DNA of 64,000 nucleotides from Sycon ciliatum (Eukaryota; Porifera; Calcarea; Leucosolenida; Sycettidae). The DNA is taken from assembly GCF_964019385.1 (NCBI RefSeq), contig NC_088643.1, positions 49,268,463-49,332,462 on the forward strand, in the 5' to 3' direction. The position numbers and the translations under genes were made by a program. The notes below the pieces were generated by a model. It searched no databases, was not told the origin of the DNA, and was given only the letters and a program-made list of their open reading frames with translations. Shown in pieces: positions 33,501 through 45,611 of this stretch; the first letter of the stretch is position 1; the number at the start of each line of letters is the position of its first letter.

Positions 33501-36500
33501 CAAGACCAATTTTGAGCATATATTCTGATTTGCTTCCCGTATGTACAATTCTATGTAGATTCACTAATGGCCATCGAAGAAAAGCGTTTCTGAATCCGCT
33601 ATACATATTTCATTTCATCGGTTTATCATGGTATTATGTTGGCATCAATTGTATTATTCATAGCTTAATACGTAGTCAGAAAATCTTATAAGGAGCCATC
33701 CGCAAATACCGATGTTTGTATCAAGACGGTATTTGTTATTTCTCCCCAGACCCCTCAAACCGTACATACACTATTATGCAGGGAATCAACATTAGTGGCA
33801 CTGATGATATCTCCTCTTGAAACGTGACAAAACACCGACTCCACATCCCCGGTACATCTACTAGGTTTACACCGTGACAGATTGATGAAACTCACAAAGT
33901 TTTTGTTTCTGGAGGAAGTACATGTGTATAAAGAAGGTTTTAGGACAGTGACCTTCTCCCACACTCAGCACTGCCTCCTTTTTACGCCATGGAGCAGTGC
34001 TTCACACACCACACCCCCAGCGACCTAGGAGCGTAGCATGTAACGATTTTGATCTGAGAGGGTGAAGTCACATGCAATGTCCAAGGGACATGTACGCACA
34101 GTGTTTGAAGTGAGCGGGCGGGGTGTTCACAACATCACATATCAAATACCTCAACCACTCACGCTCCAAAACCTTGTGTGTAGCACTGCAGCGGCACTCG
34201 ACGTAATACCTCCCAGTAGGATGGACTTCCGATCCTGACACTTGAAATGACCTCCCATGTGCAATTATATAGCATGGCCATTAAACTGGAGGAGAGCTCA
34301 GGTCGATCTCACAGTGTGAGACAGGTTCATAGCATTTAGCACAGTTTCCCAGCAACAAACTAACGCCCCGGCGCTAGGCTGACGGTGGCTGCCACAGCCA
34401 ATGTGTCGCAAGTCACATAGTCTGGCCCATGCCGAGTCTGGCCCATGCCGGGAGGGAGAAGTCACATAGTTTGGCCCATGCCGGGACACAGTCACATAGT
34501 TTGGCCCATGCCGGGAGGGACAGATGCACGCTACTAGTTGTACTGCTAACTTAGTCAGCCGTGGCTGAAAAATACAAGGTCATGAAATTCAGAACAAACG
34601 CTCTCAAAATCGAGGCACCCTCCCTTCCATATGTCTCTTTATCTGCCCGGCGAGCGATCAATATTCTGTAGAAGTTTGACAGGTCGATATTTGCTGGCAT
34701 AGTCTACCTTCCTGCTTGTCTTAAAGTTTATTATGCTGCTAGCAGTACACACAACCTTGACATCAAGTCACTACTAGTACACTACGGTGGCCGCAATCAG
34801 TGCCAGGTTGCCCCCCCCCCCCATGCAGTCCACTTTCGGGCATGTTTCCATCTAGCTTACAAAACATTTCAACCAATCCACCCAGAGCTTTCAAACTGAG
34901 AGTCAAGCCGTGTAGCTAGCAGACGTGCTGCTTTCCTTTAATTAACATTCCAGCGGCCATATCTTCACCTAAGCACAGGTTGTTGTCATGCCTACCCGTC
35001 ACACCACCAGGATGACTCTCTCCTACTATTGTTCTAGTAACTTGCTATTTCCACCTATACTGTATTGTTAAAAACAATAACCATTAATGTACATGTATGT
35101 ATATGTTTTGGTTTGGCAACCAGCACTGGGACTCTGGTTCTGATTACTGAATCAGGCATATCCCAACTGGCAGCCTGAAGACCTGGATTTCAAGATGTTA
35201 GCTAGTACTAGTAGTGTCACTGGTTACGGGGCACCAGTGCATGTACTAAGTGGGGCAGGACATGCACAGGCAGTTGTTGGGAAGAATACTACAATTATTA
35301 TTATCCCTGGCATTATTGACAGGTCTGGGCTGGTTCCGGTCAGGCTCTTTGCACTGGGCAGAGTTCGCTGCAGAGACTGGAGCTGTACACCACCTGCAAA
35401 CACCTGCCGCTTTGCACTTGACAAGGTACTCTTCAGCACACTGCAGACAACAGGGGGGCTTGTAAGTGCATGTCTACAGTCATGTATTTCCTCTCAGACA
35501 AGAGCATCAGATCTGGGCACTACAAGTATACCATAGCACCACCACCACCACCACTACTGCACTAGATGTACATGTAGTAGCACTTGTACAGTGCCCGCAG
35601 TGGTGATAGCTAACTACATTTCCACTTCTACCCATAATGTGGCCATGCTGTCCAGAGTGAGTAGCCCCCCCCCCCCCCTCAAGCAATACACTACTGAGTC
35701 AGTACTGAGTAGTATAGGGGCATGCTTGGCCGAGTTAGAACAATAGAAGCAAGCTGCATTGAGTCAGCTGTACAGGACTGATAGCAGTGATAGCAGTGAT
35801 AGCACTGATAGCAGTGATAGCAGTGGTAATAGCCATGTCCCCAGTACACTCCTCTCTACTGTCACCAGTCTCTGCGCACAAGTAGAGCATAGCAACTGTT
35901 AGTGCTACTACTGCTACTGCTAGTAGTTGTAGCCATTGCTATACATGTACTGCTATATAGATAGATAAACAACCCACGGCTAATGCATGCCTTCTCCTAC
36001 CAAGTTCTAGCACTATCCAGGAAACTATGAAAATTCTCTGTATCCTTGTGCCCTCTCAGACTTGTCAAAATTCTAATGCACATTTTGCTTCCTTTGCATG
36101 ACAGGGCCACTTGATTTTATGGATAGGAGTATTCTTCCGTTTAGCTTCCATCTGACCATGTGCGGTACGACCATGTGCTCAATCGCCTGACGTCGTTCTG
36201 TCCATTCGGCAGCTCAGTGCAGACCTGTAACGCTTCATTGCATTTTGATCCAATCACACCGATACCTCAGGGTGCTATAACTGCATTAGCACCTGGCACA
36301 CCATACAACAATACACGACGGTCTGAGGCCAGGCCAAGCCGGGGGGGGGGGGGGGGGGGGGGGGGATATTATCATCAGATTCATCACACGGCATGTACCA
36401 CCCCATGGCCCACACAATGGCTGGTGTGCAGTACTAGTACTACTACTAGTGCTACTACCTTGTCAACCATGTCTGCCTAGTTTGTAGTTGCCCCCTGTCA

Positions 36501-37706
36501 GCCGCACCTAGAAGGTGTGAACAATCTACTTGTGACACTTTCTCACTTTCCCAAGTCCCATCATCGCGGCAGTGATGATGCACACTCAGTCACACTCACA
36601 GTCTGCAAGTACCTTACTGTAGAAGCCATGATTCTAATGAGGTGCATATCATAACGATTGCCTAAAATTGACTGGTTTACGTGTACCAAAGGTAACTATT
36701 CTCACTCATTCTCAACGCTCAATAGCAACAGTATTTGTATCGATTTCACGGTACAACGATCAGGCTAAAGACAGATTTCTCCTCGTTAAAAAAACTCGTT
36801 AGAATTCAGTAGCACTTCGTTATATATGGCTTTTACAGTAGCTCCTCTAGCTAAGCGGCAGCATCATCACCAGGGTGCACTGCATGTTTACTGCACTAGA
36901 ACTATCACTACAGTCTACCATACCCGTAATCTCTCTCTCACTTCTAAGGCACTGTACTTATTTCACAAATGTTCGGTGCACTTTTATTTTCGGTCCTTGC
37001 GGCGTGTTTGCTTCATATCTAAAATTTCAATACACCAAACAACACTAACACCTATAATCCGAAACGGAACCGTGCTTCTCTGTACCTAAAATTTCTGCTC
37101 ACCTAACCAGTGGCCTTTTGCCCTCATACCGAAAATATTGGGCACCTAAAATTTCTGAAATTGGAGTAGTCACAGTGAGATAGGTTGCTTGAATTGGCCC
37201 AGGCAGATTGCCACAAGTCTAGTTCCCCACATTGATACATCATACAATAATAACATTTTTAAGGTGGCTCGCGCCTATTTCAAAAAAATTAACGATTGCT
37301 CTGAAAATTTGGTGGGCGGTTGCTCTTAAGTAGTGTATGCAAATGGCGAAATAAAAAAAACGGGGTCTCAATGCTAACTTTTGACATATAGGCGATGACA
37401 ATTTCACTAAATTGTCAAATTTGTACAGGATTTGTGATGTATAGCAGATGGGTATTTCACCAAGAATCTGATTTACAATCTTCCTCATGTTTTGGTTATT
37501 GAATGTACTAAACGTGTACATGTCAATGAGAAAATAAAAAAACACATGCTTCAATGTTCAATTTCGCCATATAGGTGCAGAATGCCTTTTGATAAGTTTG
37601 CTTCGCTACATGTACATGCACAACTACATATCCCATGTACATGTACATATACATCTACCCTTCTCTACTAGCCCACCCCAACCCTGCAATACACATAGAC
37701 ACACGT

Positions 37707-37796
<90 letters not shown>

Positions 37797-38474
37797 ATAC
37801 ACCCACATATATACACACACGTGCGGGCAAACTTTGTCACCTTTTTGACAACGTGCTTGCAAATCTAGCTGCTGTGTAATACTAGCCCAGGCCCGGTCCG
37901 GACGGAAAGAAAAAAGACTATATTCTCCAAGACTCACTGTAGCAAATACTCTTGTGGGGCGTGACACAACATACAACCCACCATCCACATGGTGGTCGTT
38001 TGATGGCTACAACCTGTGTACAATGTGTATTTTCCAAAAATGCTGGGTCATAAGATGAAACTGGCCTGGAAAATATGGATAACTGTTTTATCTCTACCAT
38101 GATTTGTAGCAATTTGTAGTGGAGGTGTTGTGGGTGGTGTGGTGTACAGTGCATGGCCATAACTTTCCAAAGTAATCTTTCTTCTTTCAAAAAGAAGACC
38201 CAAGGCCAAAATTGCAGTCTCTAGTTGGACTTGGTGCAAACAGATCTTCAGACTTCACTGGCCTCTTGACTTGCCAGACAGCTGACCAAGCACATGACAG
38301 CCTTGACCACAAGTCAACTGCACAACCAAATAAATTTAATTGATTAATATGACAGTGTGCTGTGTTGCTGGCAACAGCTTGGTGCACAACGGGGCTGCAG
38401 TTGCTACTCCACAGGGACCACACAACTAGTAGTGTTGTGCAAACATTGCACTGGAGCAGCAGCAGCATCAGCAT

Positions 38475-38512
<38 letters not shown>

Positions 38513-40291
38513 GCTAGTGTTTGTGGAGTAGCTCATTATTTTCCCTGCTGTGCTTAGTATTATTACAGTTCTGACGCAGACTTTACTAGTAGGTCTTCAA
38601 ATGTCCCAAAAGCAAAGGGTTAGTATACAACTATCAAACACTGAACAACAATATGCAGCACTTCTGCCTTTGGGATTCATTTTAGGAGGCAGAATACAGT
38701 TACCAAAATGTGCTGGGCCGGCATGGGGTCTGCCAAGAAGCGCAACACAGCTGCAGCCCAGACTGGCAGACAGGCTGCGATGGGATAAATCCCTGAAACG
38801 ATACTGGCAACGACACTCTCCATTTCAATCTAATAATATTCTTCGGATGTGCCTCACTGACTGAAGCCTGCGCAGCACCAGGTATTTCCCTGACCAAGGC
38901 AAGGGGAGCCGCGACAGAAGTACCACACCACGGCTGTTACTACTGTAGTGATACTGATAGTACTGTTACTACCGGTAGTGTTAGTCAGCGCAGGCAGGCA
39001 AGAAAACTGTAGACTACGGGTTGACACGAGGCTGAGACGCAGCAGACAGCAGCCAGCGAAGTCTAGGCTTCTCTATCTGGCCACGGACGGAAGGATAAGG
39101 ATGGCCGCACGCCACAAGATTGACCAAAAATGTGACGAGAATTCGCGACTCGCAAGGGCCAGAGAGAGGAATAGATCGAGAATGCAACAAGGCCAAGGGT
39201 TGTAAATCGACTCTGAGCCCGGTGTTGCAGCGACTTCAGATGTCCGCTACACGTGGTGTAGACATAGACAGCCACTCATTCAAGAAATGGTATCAATTTT
39301 ACATACTCTAAGACAAGAATAAGAAATCTGAATAGTCTATTGTTCTGTTTCCAGGACGCATCGATATTATCAGTAAATATTACTACTGTTCCGGGCGCAA
39401 ATAGTTTGGGCAGAACTAGAACAAGATTGAACGCGGATTTTGTACAAACTTGCGTAACCGTATCAGGAATTATGTGACTTCATGCGCTATATCCAAGTCT
39501 CCGCACTCACCTGGAGAAGATGTGAAAGTCAGTGTCGTAATTCCCGGCTTAACACTGGGTGGATGTCCAACTATTCGGCCACCATTGCAGAAGTCGCTGC
39601 TGTGGCAGCAGCAATAGTGCAGCGAATCGTTGCTGTGCGCCAGCTGAGTATCATGACTAAAGTTGCACTGGTGTCCCGTGCACAAATTTAGGCCATGGCC
39701 GAAGATGCAACCCGACGCGACCAAGAACCGCTCATTGCTATCAGCGAACAGTCTGTACAAGGAGAAGCACTGGTGCCTGTTTGGATCGGGTTCTTCCTCA
39801 ATAAATTCTGGGGGCAAAGAACAGTACTCGATGCTCTCATTCGTGCTCAGACCGCACGAAATGTTCTTTTGAGAATCACGAACATCAACTGAAAAGTTGG
39901 CCAATACTTGTGTAGCTTCCAAGTCTCCGATCTTGTGCCCGCAATGAGGGCCGAAGTAGTGGCACGACTGCACGTAGAACGCTTGAGAAGAGGGCACACA
40001 AGCCAGGAGAAGCACTGGTGCTGAGGACATACACGCACACACATGCATACGAGCGCGCAGAACAGCAGCCAGAGGAACACACCAACGACATCAGAGCGCC
40101 ACTGGTACAGAGAAAACCGACAACAATAATAATCATGCAATGATCGAAGCTTTTCGTGAAAAGCACTTCCAGATTCGCTATGAACTTGACACAAAACCTC
40201 AAAAAGCGTACCATGAGCGGACAATATCCACATCGCCTGTGCATATGTGCCATAGGCAGTACTCACCAAGAAAGAGCAGAAGACGATGCAT
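26187..40291 (-). CDS. Type II TGF-beta superfamily receptor Ser/Thr kinase (783 aa)
   Basis: Twelve coding exons in consistent phase: 40291-40267, 40020-39511, 33072-32906, 32425-32289, 31558-31363, 31141-31025, 30624-30472, 29622-29484, 29118-28988, 28665-28447, 27504-27296, 26535-26187. Exon 1 plus the start of exon 2 give a signal peptide ([14 protein letters not shown]..., about 22 aa). The ectodomain (23 to about 193) is Cys-rich and ends in the family box [11 protein letters not shown]. One TM helix lies at about 195-217. The kinase has the Gly loop GCGRFSNV (271-278), Lys291 (VAIKVF), HRDFKSKN (Asp398), DFGLA (Asp416), [10 protein letters not shown] (440-449) and [23 protein letters not shown] and the activation loop are type II (ACVR2/BMPR2-like), with no GS box. 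The role by family is ligand binding at the plasma membrane and phosphorylation of type I receptors. The tail (about 555-783) is long, with PPAY (612-615), PPEY (645-648), six Ala and Ser/Asn/His-rich parts. Stop at 26187. ACVR2 or BMPR2 orthology cannot be decided here. Confidence 0.93.
26908..26924. repeat. G run of 17 in receptor last intron
   Basis: It sits in the 760-bp intron between receptor exons 11 and 12, which also holds a half pogo-like repeat (27070-27220). Confidence 0.9.
27520..27590. repeat. (TA)n(TG)n microsatellite beside receptor exon 11
   Basis: In the receptor's transcript this reads (AC)n then (AU)n, and lies about 16-86 nt upstream of the exon 11 acceptor, where a pyrimidine tract would be expected. 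Confidence 0.9.
27671..27993. mobile_element. MITE with CGTAGTGACGC termini
   Basis: CGTAGTGACGC (27672-27682) is inverted at 27983-27993 (GCGTCACTACG). CATGCGCTT motifs repeat near both ends. It lies in the receptor intron between exons 10 and 11. Confidence 0.6.
31765..31946. mobile_element. MITE of the ACCGTA-TTCC type
   Basis: The left end, CCGTACTTTCCGGAGGATAA, is matched by the right end read inverted, CCGTATGTTCCGGAGTATAA. A run of 17 G lies inside. The element is in the receptor intron between exons 4 and 5. Confidence 0.65.
34398..34520. repeat. Tandem repeat, about 30-bp unit
   Basis: Four imperfect copies of AAGTCACATAGTTTGGCCCA plus TGCCGGGAGGGA. Confidence 0.7.
36341..36365. 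repeat. Run of 25 G
   Basis: The longest homopolymer G run in the window, in receptor intron 2. Confidence 0.95.
36951..37165. repeat. Dispersed repeat (partner at 51298-51515)
   Basis: It shares with 51298-51515 the series TGCACTTTTATTTTCGG, CTAAAATTTCAATACACC, GCTTCTCTGTACC and CTCATACCGAAAATATTG. TTTCGGT and ACCGAAA motifs are spread along it. Probably a small DNA transposon; exact ends not resolved. Confidence 0.65.
37708..37796. repeat. (AC)n microsatellite
   Basis: AC tract with one ACC interruption, in receptor intron 2. Confidence 0.95.
38457..38512. repeat. (CAG)n trinucleotide repeat
   Basis: About 18 CAG/CAT units, in receptor intron 2. Confidence 0.9.
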
Positions 40292-40889
40292 TTTCCAAAA
40301 CAGAGAAAGACAACAGTTACTGATACTACTGTCACGAGCAAACGATCGAACGGAACTAGATGCGACCAACTCCACCTGAATAGCTACAACAGGCTAACAC
40401 TAGACGTCTAGACTCTAGTGAGTAGACAACCTCCTACGATCTCATCCTTCCAGCTGCTAGTGCTAGCACACACGAGCGCTGCTCGCTGAAAGAACCAGAA
40501 AAGCGAAATGATAGCACTAGCGCTCATGGACAGCAAAAAACACACATAAATCATCATCTCTCTCTCTACAACTAGTACTGTACTACTAGACGTAGTACTC
40601 GACTCTAGTCTCCCTCTCCACTACAATCTCTACAGTACAGTATACAGTCTACACAGTAGACCTACAGAAGTACTAGTAGTAGTAGTAGTAGTAGATCTAC
40701 TCAGTAGTACTAGTAGCAGTGGTAGTGCCAATTAAATGGCAATGGTTCACGTTCACTTCGCTGAGCTGATGTCGCAGTGATGACATGACTCACGCAGAGT
40801 AGGCTACATCTCAGTATCTGTCGTAGATCTACTACTACGTAGACCTACTGACTAGTAATCATGGTAATACTAGTCCAGAGTAAATCAGA

Positions 40890-41207
40890 CCGTATTATCT
40901 CTAATATAAGCACAGTCTCCAATATGGCAATAATAGCACGTCTCCAATAATAGAACACCTTGGGGCGGCATTCAAAAAACAAAGTGCTCAGTCTCCATTA
41001 TAAGCACACTGTGTAAATTCATTATCTATACCGGCGAAAAAAAACCCTGAAATGTGTGTGTCTGACATGAATTTGGAATGGAAACATGCCTCTGAAATGA
41101 GGTTGAAATAATAATGGAACAGTCTCCAATAAAGGAACGTCTCCATCGCACGGGGTGGAGGTACATTGAAAAAATAAAGGACCGTGCTTATATTAGAGAT
41201 AATACGG
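40890..41207. mobile_element. MITE with CCGTATTATCTC termini (copy 2)
   Basis: Inverted-orientation copy of 19594-19906 with the same termini and internal GGAGAC and GCCGCCCCAAGG motifs. The left flank is not TA, the right flank is. Confidence 0.8.
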
Positions 41208-43189
41208 TATCTGAAATCATGACTCTTTATCTACACCTTTCATTTTTGGCTTCATGGGTCCAGCGGATAATGCCGGCATTACATGTATATTCGGCAATAC
41301 GACTATCCGAGCATCAGAGCATTATGTAGAAAGGAACAAAACGAGCATTATGTGAGGTTTGAGCGGCATAACAAGTTTCATAGTGGATAATATCGGGATA
41401 TCCCAGGTTTTTGGCAACAATCGGCTACAATCATGATCATGAGATGCTGCCTGATGCTGCCTGATGATTGGTTTTTGCCATGAAACTCTGAGTAACAACG
41501 AAACAGCCCTATTTTACTCCTTTTGTGTACCTCTTGCGTACTACGCTCCGCCCATTCAGGGCATTTGAGCACCATGCATTGTACCGGCGCATGACTTTGT
41601 GATTGTGTAGACCTGGTAGACACGTAACACATTTAGCACTAACGCTACAGTCATAACTATTGCTACATATAAAATTAAAAACGTTATGATTGTAGCGATG
41701 TGGTCAGGTAAATGTATCTTTACAAGCCTGCGAAGCATGCCCAACCGAGGCCGATCAGTCAAGTGACACAAATCCGGAGAAATTATTTACGAGGTTTCTT
41801 TCACTTTTTGAATAATGGAGAGCTATGGAGGAGACATACGCGAAGTGAATATCAAACAGACGAAGACGGGTTTGCTCGTTGTGCCAGAGGCTCTGGCGAT
41901 AGCATGCCATCTCTAGCGATACTGAAGTAGACACTGATGCATTGCTAAATTTGGACCAGGATGAAGGAGCGGCTATAAACAGAAAAAGCTCGTTCCAAAA
42001 GACCTGCCTTTGCCGGTCCAGCTCAGGAGGCTAGAAAAGAACTAGAATTTCTCATGGACTCAGTACCAAGTCGATGGCTCAGCAGCGCCTCTGTTACTTT
42101 CCTGATGAAGCACGTACAGTTAGTTGTGGACGGTTGTGATGCCAGGCCTACAGTCAAATGCTATCAGAGAGGAAGAGTATTGTGGCAAGCCATATGTCTA
42201 CACACCATCTCAAGGAGAAGATGAGAGCCGTGACAAGCAAAGGATGTAGAGTGGCAAAATAACTTCTGACCACGTGTTTTCAGGATTTCAGCAAATGGGA
42301 GGGCTCTCCATCTGAGATCGGATCTAAGGAGCTGGCCTCACGTCTGGTGTTTCAGATGAAGACATTATTCACAGAGTGAACGCAGTGACAGCTTGTCTGC
42401 AGCAGGAATACTATTTGCCAAGATGGACTTCATCCCAACAATGAATGACTACCTGCAATAATGGTTTCATCTCTCACTACACAGTGGATAATTAGGGGAA
42501 AGATTTGATACACCGACTATTCTGCCACAACCCTGCATCAAAGTTGGAATGGAGAGCAGTCAATGGAGAAGTGATCATGTCTTATAGTGCTAAGAAGTGT
42601 TGGAGCTCGTGAGAGATAAGGTGGCAGCTGAGGCAGATCGACGATATGCATAATTTCCTGGAAGTTTGACAATGTGCAGACTTTCTTCCATTTTTGTCCC
42701 AAACCAAGAGCATTATATCCCTTGCTGAAGCATTATAATCAGCATTATAAGGCAGTTTTTGGAGCATTATGGTTAGCATTATACGAACATTTTCGGAGCA
42801 TCCGCTGGACCCTATTCATGAAGTCAGTAAATAAGGCCGAGCATGCACTACGCCCTGCAGGCCTGATGCATGATACTTGATAGATACATGTAGACTGTGC
42901 CACAGTGAAAACTGCACTCACTGCAGTGTGGGTCTGTCTTAGCAGCATTTAATATTAGTATTTATTACCATTGATTACATACAGCATGCATTTCTGGCAG
43001 CAAAGAGCCTACAAACTACTTACCATCGACTGAGACATGTCGACAGTGTGTCATGAGTAGATCTACCACTGCCAGTCCCGGTGTGTAAACATGGTAAAAT
43101 ATTTGACTGCTTAGATAGCGATAATCAATGGGAGTCAATACTAAGCTAGAGAGTGATAATAATACGTATCACTCTCTTAGTCCAAAAAC

Positions 43190-43885
43190 GAAGGTACATG
43201 TACATGTAGGTATAAATAGAATAAACACCTCTGTCTTGTGTTTATGGGAATAAACACTGTCTATAAAAACCTCGGCTGTGCCTCGGTTTTACAGCAGTGT
43301 TTATATTCCCTTATACCCAGGTCATATTAACCCCCACTAATTCCTGTGACCTGTAACTGGGGAATATACCTGTACAAGTATCTCCATATTCACCACACAC
43401 ATGTACATGTACTTTGCTATATTACCCAGTTAGAGGTGTTGTAACTTTTAACCTCGGCTGCGCCTCGATTTTTATAGCAGTGTCTATATTCCCATAAACA
43501 CTACGACATCGGCGTTTGTTCTATACATAAACACTGCGACATCGGTGTTTATTCTACACATATTTCACTCCTTAGCCTAAGGCCTAGGGCTACATGTATA
43601 TTGACTGCTTATATTTGGCTGCTTATGGGTGGCGCAGTTGAACGATGCCTAGAGTATGACCACTGTTCTTTTTCCCCGGGTTGTGCAACAATGACACAAT
43701 TCGAGCAGCATGCAGGTATCGTTCTGGAATTTTAAATACGGACTGTTTGTCATGATAAATCTAATATTGACTTCGTACTTGGTCAGTATAGGAAATAAAA
43801 ACCTAGTAAAAGACCTCGGCTTCGCCTCGATCTTTTACTCGGCTTCGCCTCGGTCTTTTACTCGGCTTTTATTTCCTATAATGCT
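43190..43885. repeat. Clustered CCTCGGCTTCGCCTCGG hairpin repeats
   Basis: Three blocks (about 43243-43318, 43450-43505 and 43784-43881) each combine CCTCGGCTxxGCCTCG with an inverted flank (GGAATAAACACTG / CAGTGTTTATATTCC, or TAGGAAATAAAA / TTTTATTTCCTA). Each can fold into a long stem with one or more small internal hairpins. Confidence 0.65.
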
Positions 43886-44936
43886 ATATTGACCTAGTAG
43901 TACTCAGTCAACATTGGATACGTAGTGCCAGGCCCTAGTACGTGTATATACATGTGCATGTAGATGCTGTTTTGATGTACATGTAGATCTGCAATACAAT
44001 CATGTTTGTTCAGTGACAGTACATCATGTAGATCTACAATGACCCACTGCCTGGCGCCGTGCATGGGAGAAGATCTATACCCAGTCTTCATGCGAATCAT
44101 GCATGGTCTTCCAAGCCATGATGCATGATCTTCAGACTGAGCCGCGCAAAAATGACTGTTGTCATCAAGTTATTATGACATGAACATACTGTGCCAGTCT
44201 TCTGAAGTCAAAATCACTGTGTTGACAAACGTGGAAGTGACAGCATGTGTGACAGTGCAGACCACCAGAGATGTTTACAAGTAGACAAGGACGTCATTAT
44301 TGCGTGTATTGTGCCTGAAGTTATGGAGTTGTGTTGATGTATTGGTCTTGCGTCATGTGACTTGAACCCCTGCTGCAACTGTCATGTCCTGATATCAGAG
44401 TATGCATGACCCTGTATAGTCACATGACAGAGAGAAGCCTGCTTCAGGTTCTACACATCATTGTTTGACAATTCTGCACTGGCATAGTTCGTGCCAGAAC
44501 TCTCTGGGTGTGATTGTTGTACCAGTCCTTTAAATGGGGTTCGGCGATTCCGACATACTCTGTTCCGTCCGGAATCTTCATTCACTGTCGCTTTTGCATA
44601 CTATACTATAGAGCTTGCCACCGGGCAATCACCATTGAGAGGGCACTGTGTTGTGTTGCGGTAGTTGCACGCCTTAGCAGGAGGTTGTGACTGGCCTGTT
44701 GCCGTTGCAAGAGCGCTCATGTCGTTGGCGTTGATAATGTGTCCGACGTTTTGCGGCATGGAACAATGCCTCCACTCGGCTCCGGTTGAATATTTTGTGT
44801 AGTGCCGAGCCCTTCAGGAAGTGTTTATCGATGAGATGCAGGGCTCTTCTGGGGACCCCGTAATCATGCAGGTAATGCACACAGGCTGAAGAGCAGAATG
44901 AAACGCTCTAAAGTATGCTACACTAACAAACACCAG

Positions 44937-45611
44937 TTATTTGTACATGTTGTCACGATAGAGGCAGGGAAAGTCGTTGATGCAGCTCCTTGCTAATGAT
45001 GGAGAAAAGCTAAGCTGATAAGTATGTACACATATCCGCACTTCGACACCAGCAGCACTGATAGAGTCTTGTTGATAGAGAAACAGAGCTAGTGTGTTCA
45101 GCTTCTCGATCATGCCTAGAATAACCCGAACTGCGGCGTTGTCGCTGCATTGGACTGATAGGCTGGAACATTTGTGATGCCTGAGAGACCACCCAGTGCT
45201 GTGTTTCGTGTGAGTTTTTAAACGGGAGTCAGATTCCAGATGCACTTTGGATTGGCTCATTTCGAATCCGGGGCGTGCCTTGTCATGGTTTCCAGAGTTA
45301 TCTCTATTTAGAGTGACCGCTTTCTTCTGTTTCCTTCCATTCTTCCAAATACTCCAGTCTTCCGAGTATCTGCTAGCGTTACCTTCGAGGGTACTGCCAT
45401 ACACTGGTTCCTGAAGTACTGGTACTTGCAATACAATAAACACTGTCGACACTGTTGACATGCCCTGTCTTGGCTGTTCGGGTTCAATGCAGGAAGTCCA
45501 ACAGTCCTCAGATTCTTCTCTGTGTTCATGAATGATTTCCAGTCCGAGGTGAGGTGCTCGTGTACACTCTTCCATTTTGTCATCGGTTCCGGGCCAATCC
45601 GGGGTCAGCAT
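44937..45611 (-). CDS. Low-confidence long ORF, unknown
   Basis: A 224-codon open frame has no recognised domain. A second frame of 91 codons overlaps it at 45308-45583, and another (68 codons) lies at 44674-44880 on the same strand. The length is more than usual for chance in this window, so an exon or a transposon remnant is possible, but splice sites and similarity are lacking. Confidence 0.2.
   Translation of the reverse strand: MLTPDWPGTDDKMEECTRAPHLGLEIIHEHREESEDCWTSCIEPEQPRQGMSTVSTVFIVLQVPVLQEPVYGSTLEGNASRYSEDWSIWKNGRKQKKAVTLNRDNSGNHDKARPGFEMSQSKVHLESDSRLKTHTKHSTGWSLRHHKCSSLSVQCSDNAAVRVILGMIEKLNTLALFLYQQDSISAAGVEVRICVHTYQLSFSPSLARSCINDFPCLYRDNMYK

Larger units (their letters stand above)
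33073..39510 (-). other. Receptor intron 2 (6.4 kb), repeats only
   Basis: No nested gene seen. Contents include tandem TTTGGCCCATGCCGGGA-type repeats (about 34398-34520), (GATAGCAGT)n (35775-35827), C/G runs (34811-34822, 35665-35678, 36341-36365), a dispersed repeat at 36951-37165, (AC)n at 37708-37796 and (CAG)n at 38457-38512. The (CAG)n gives a polyAla/polyGln-like frame that I treat as non-coding. Confidence 0.6.

Noticed and set aside
38357-38557. Polyalanine frame over the CAG repeat
   Set aside because: It lies in receptor intron 2, has no splice or start support, and is explained by the trinucleotide repeat.
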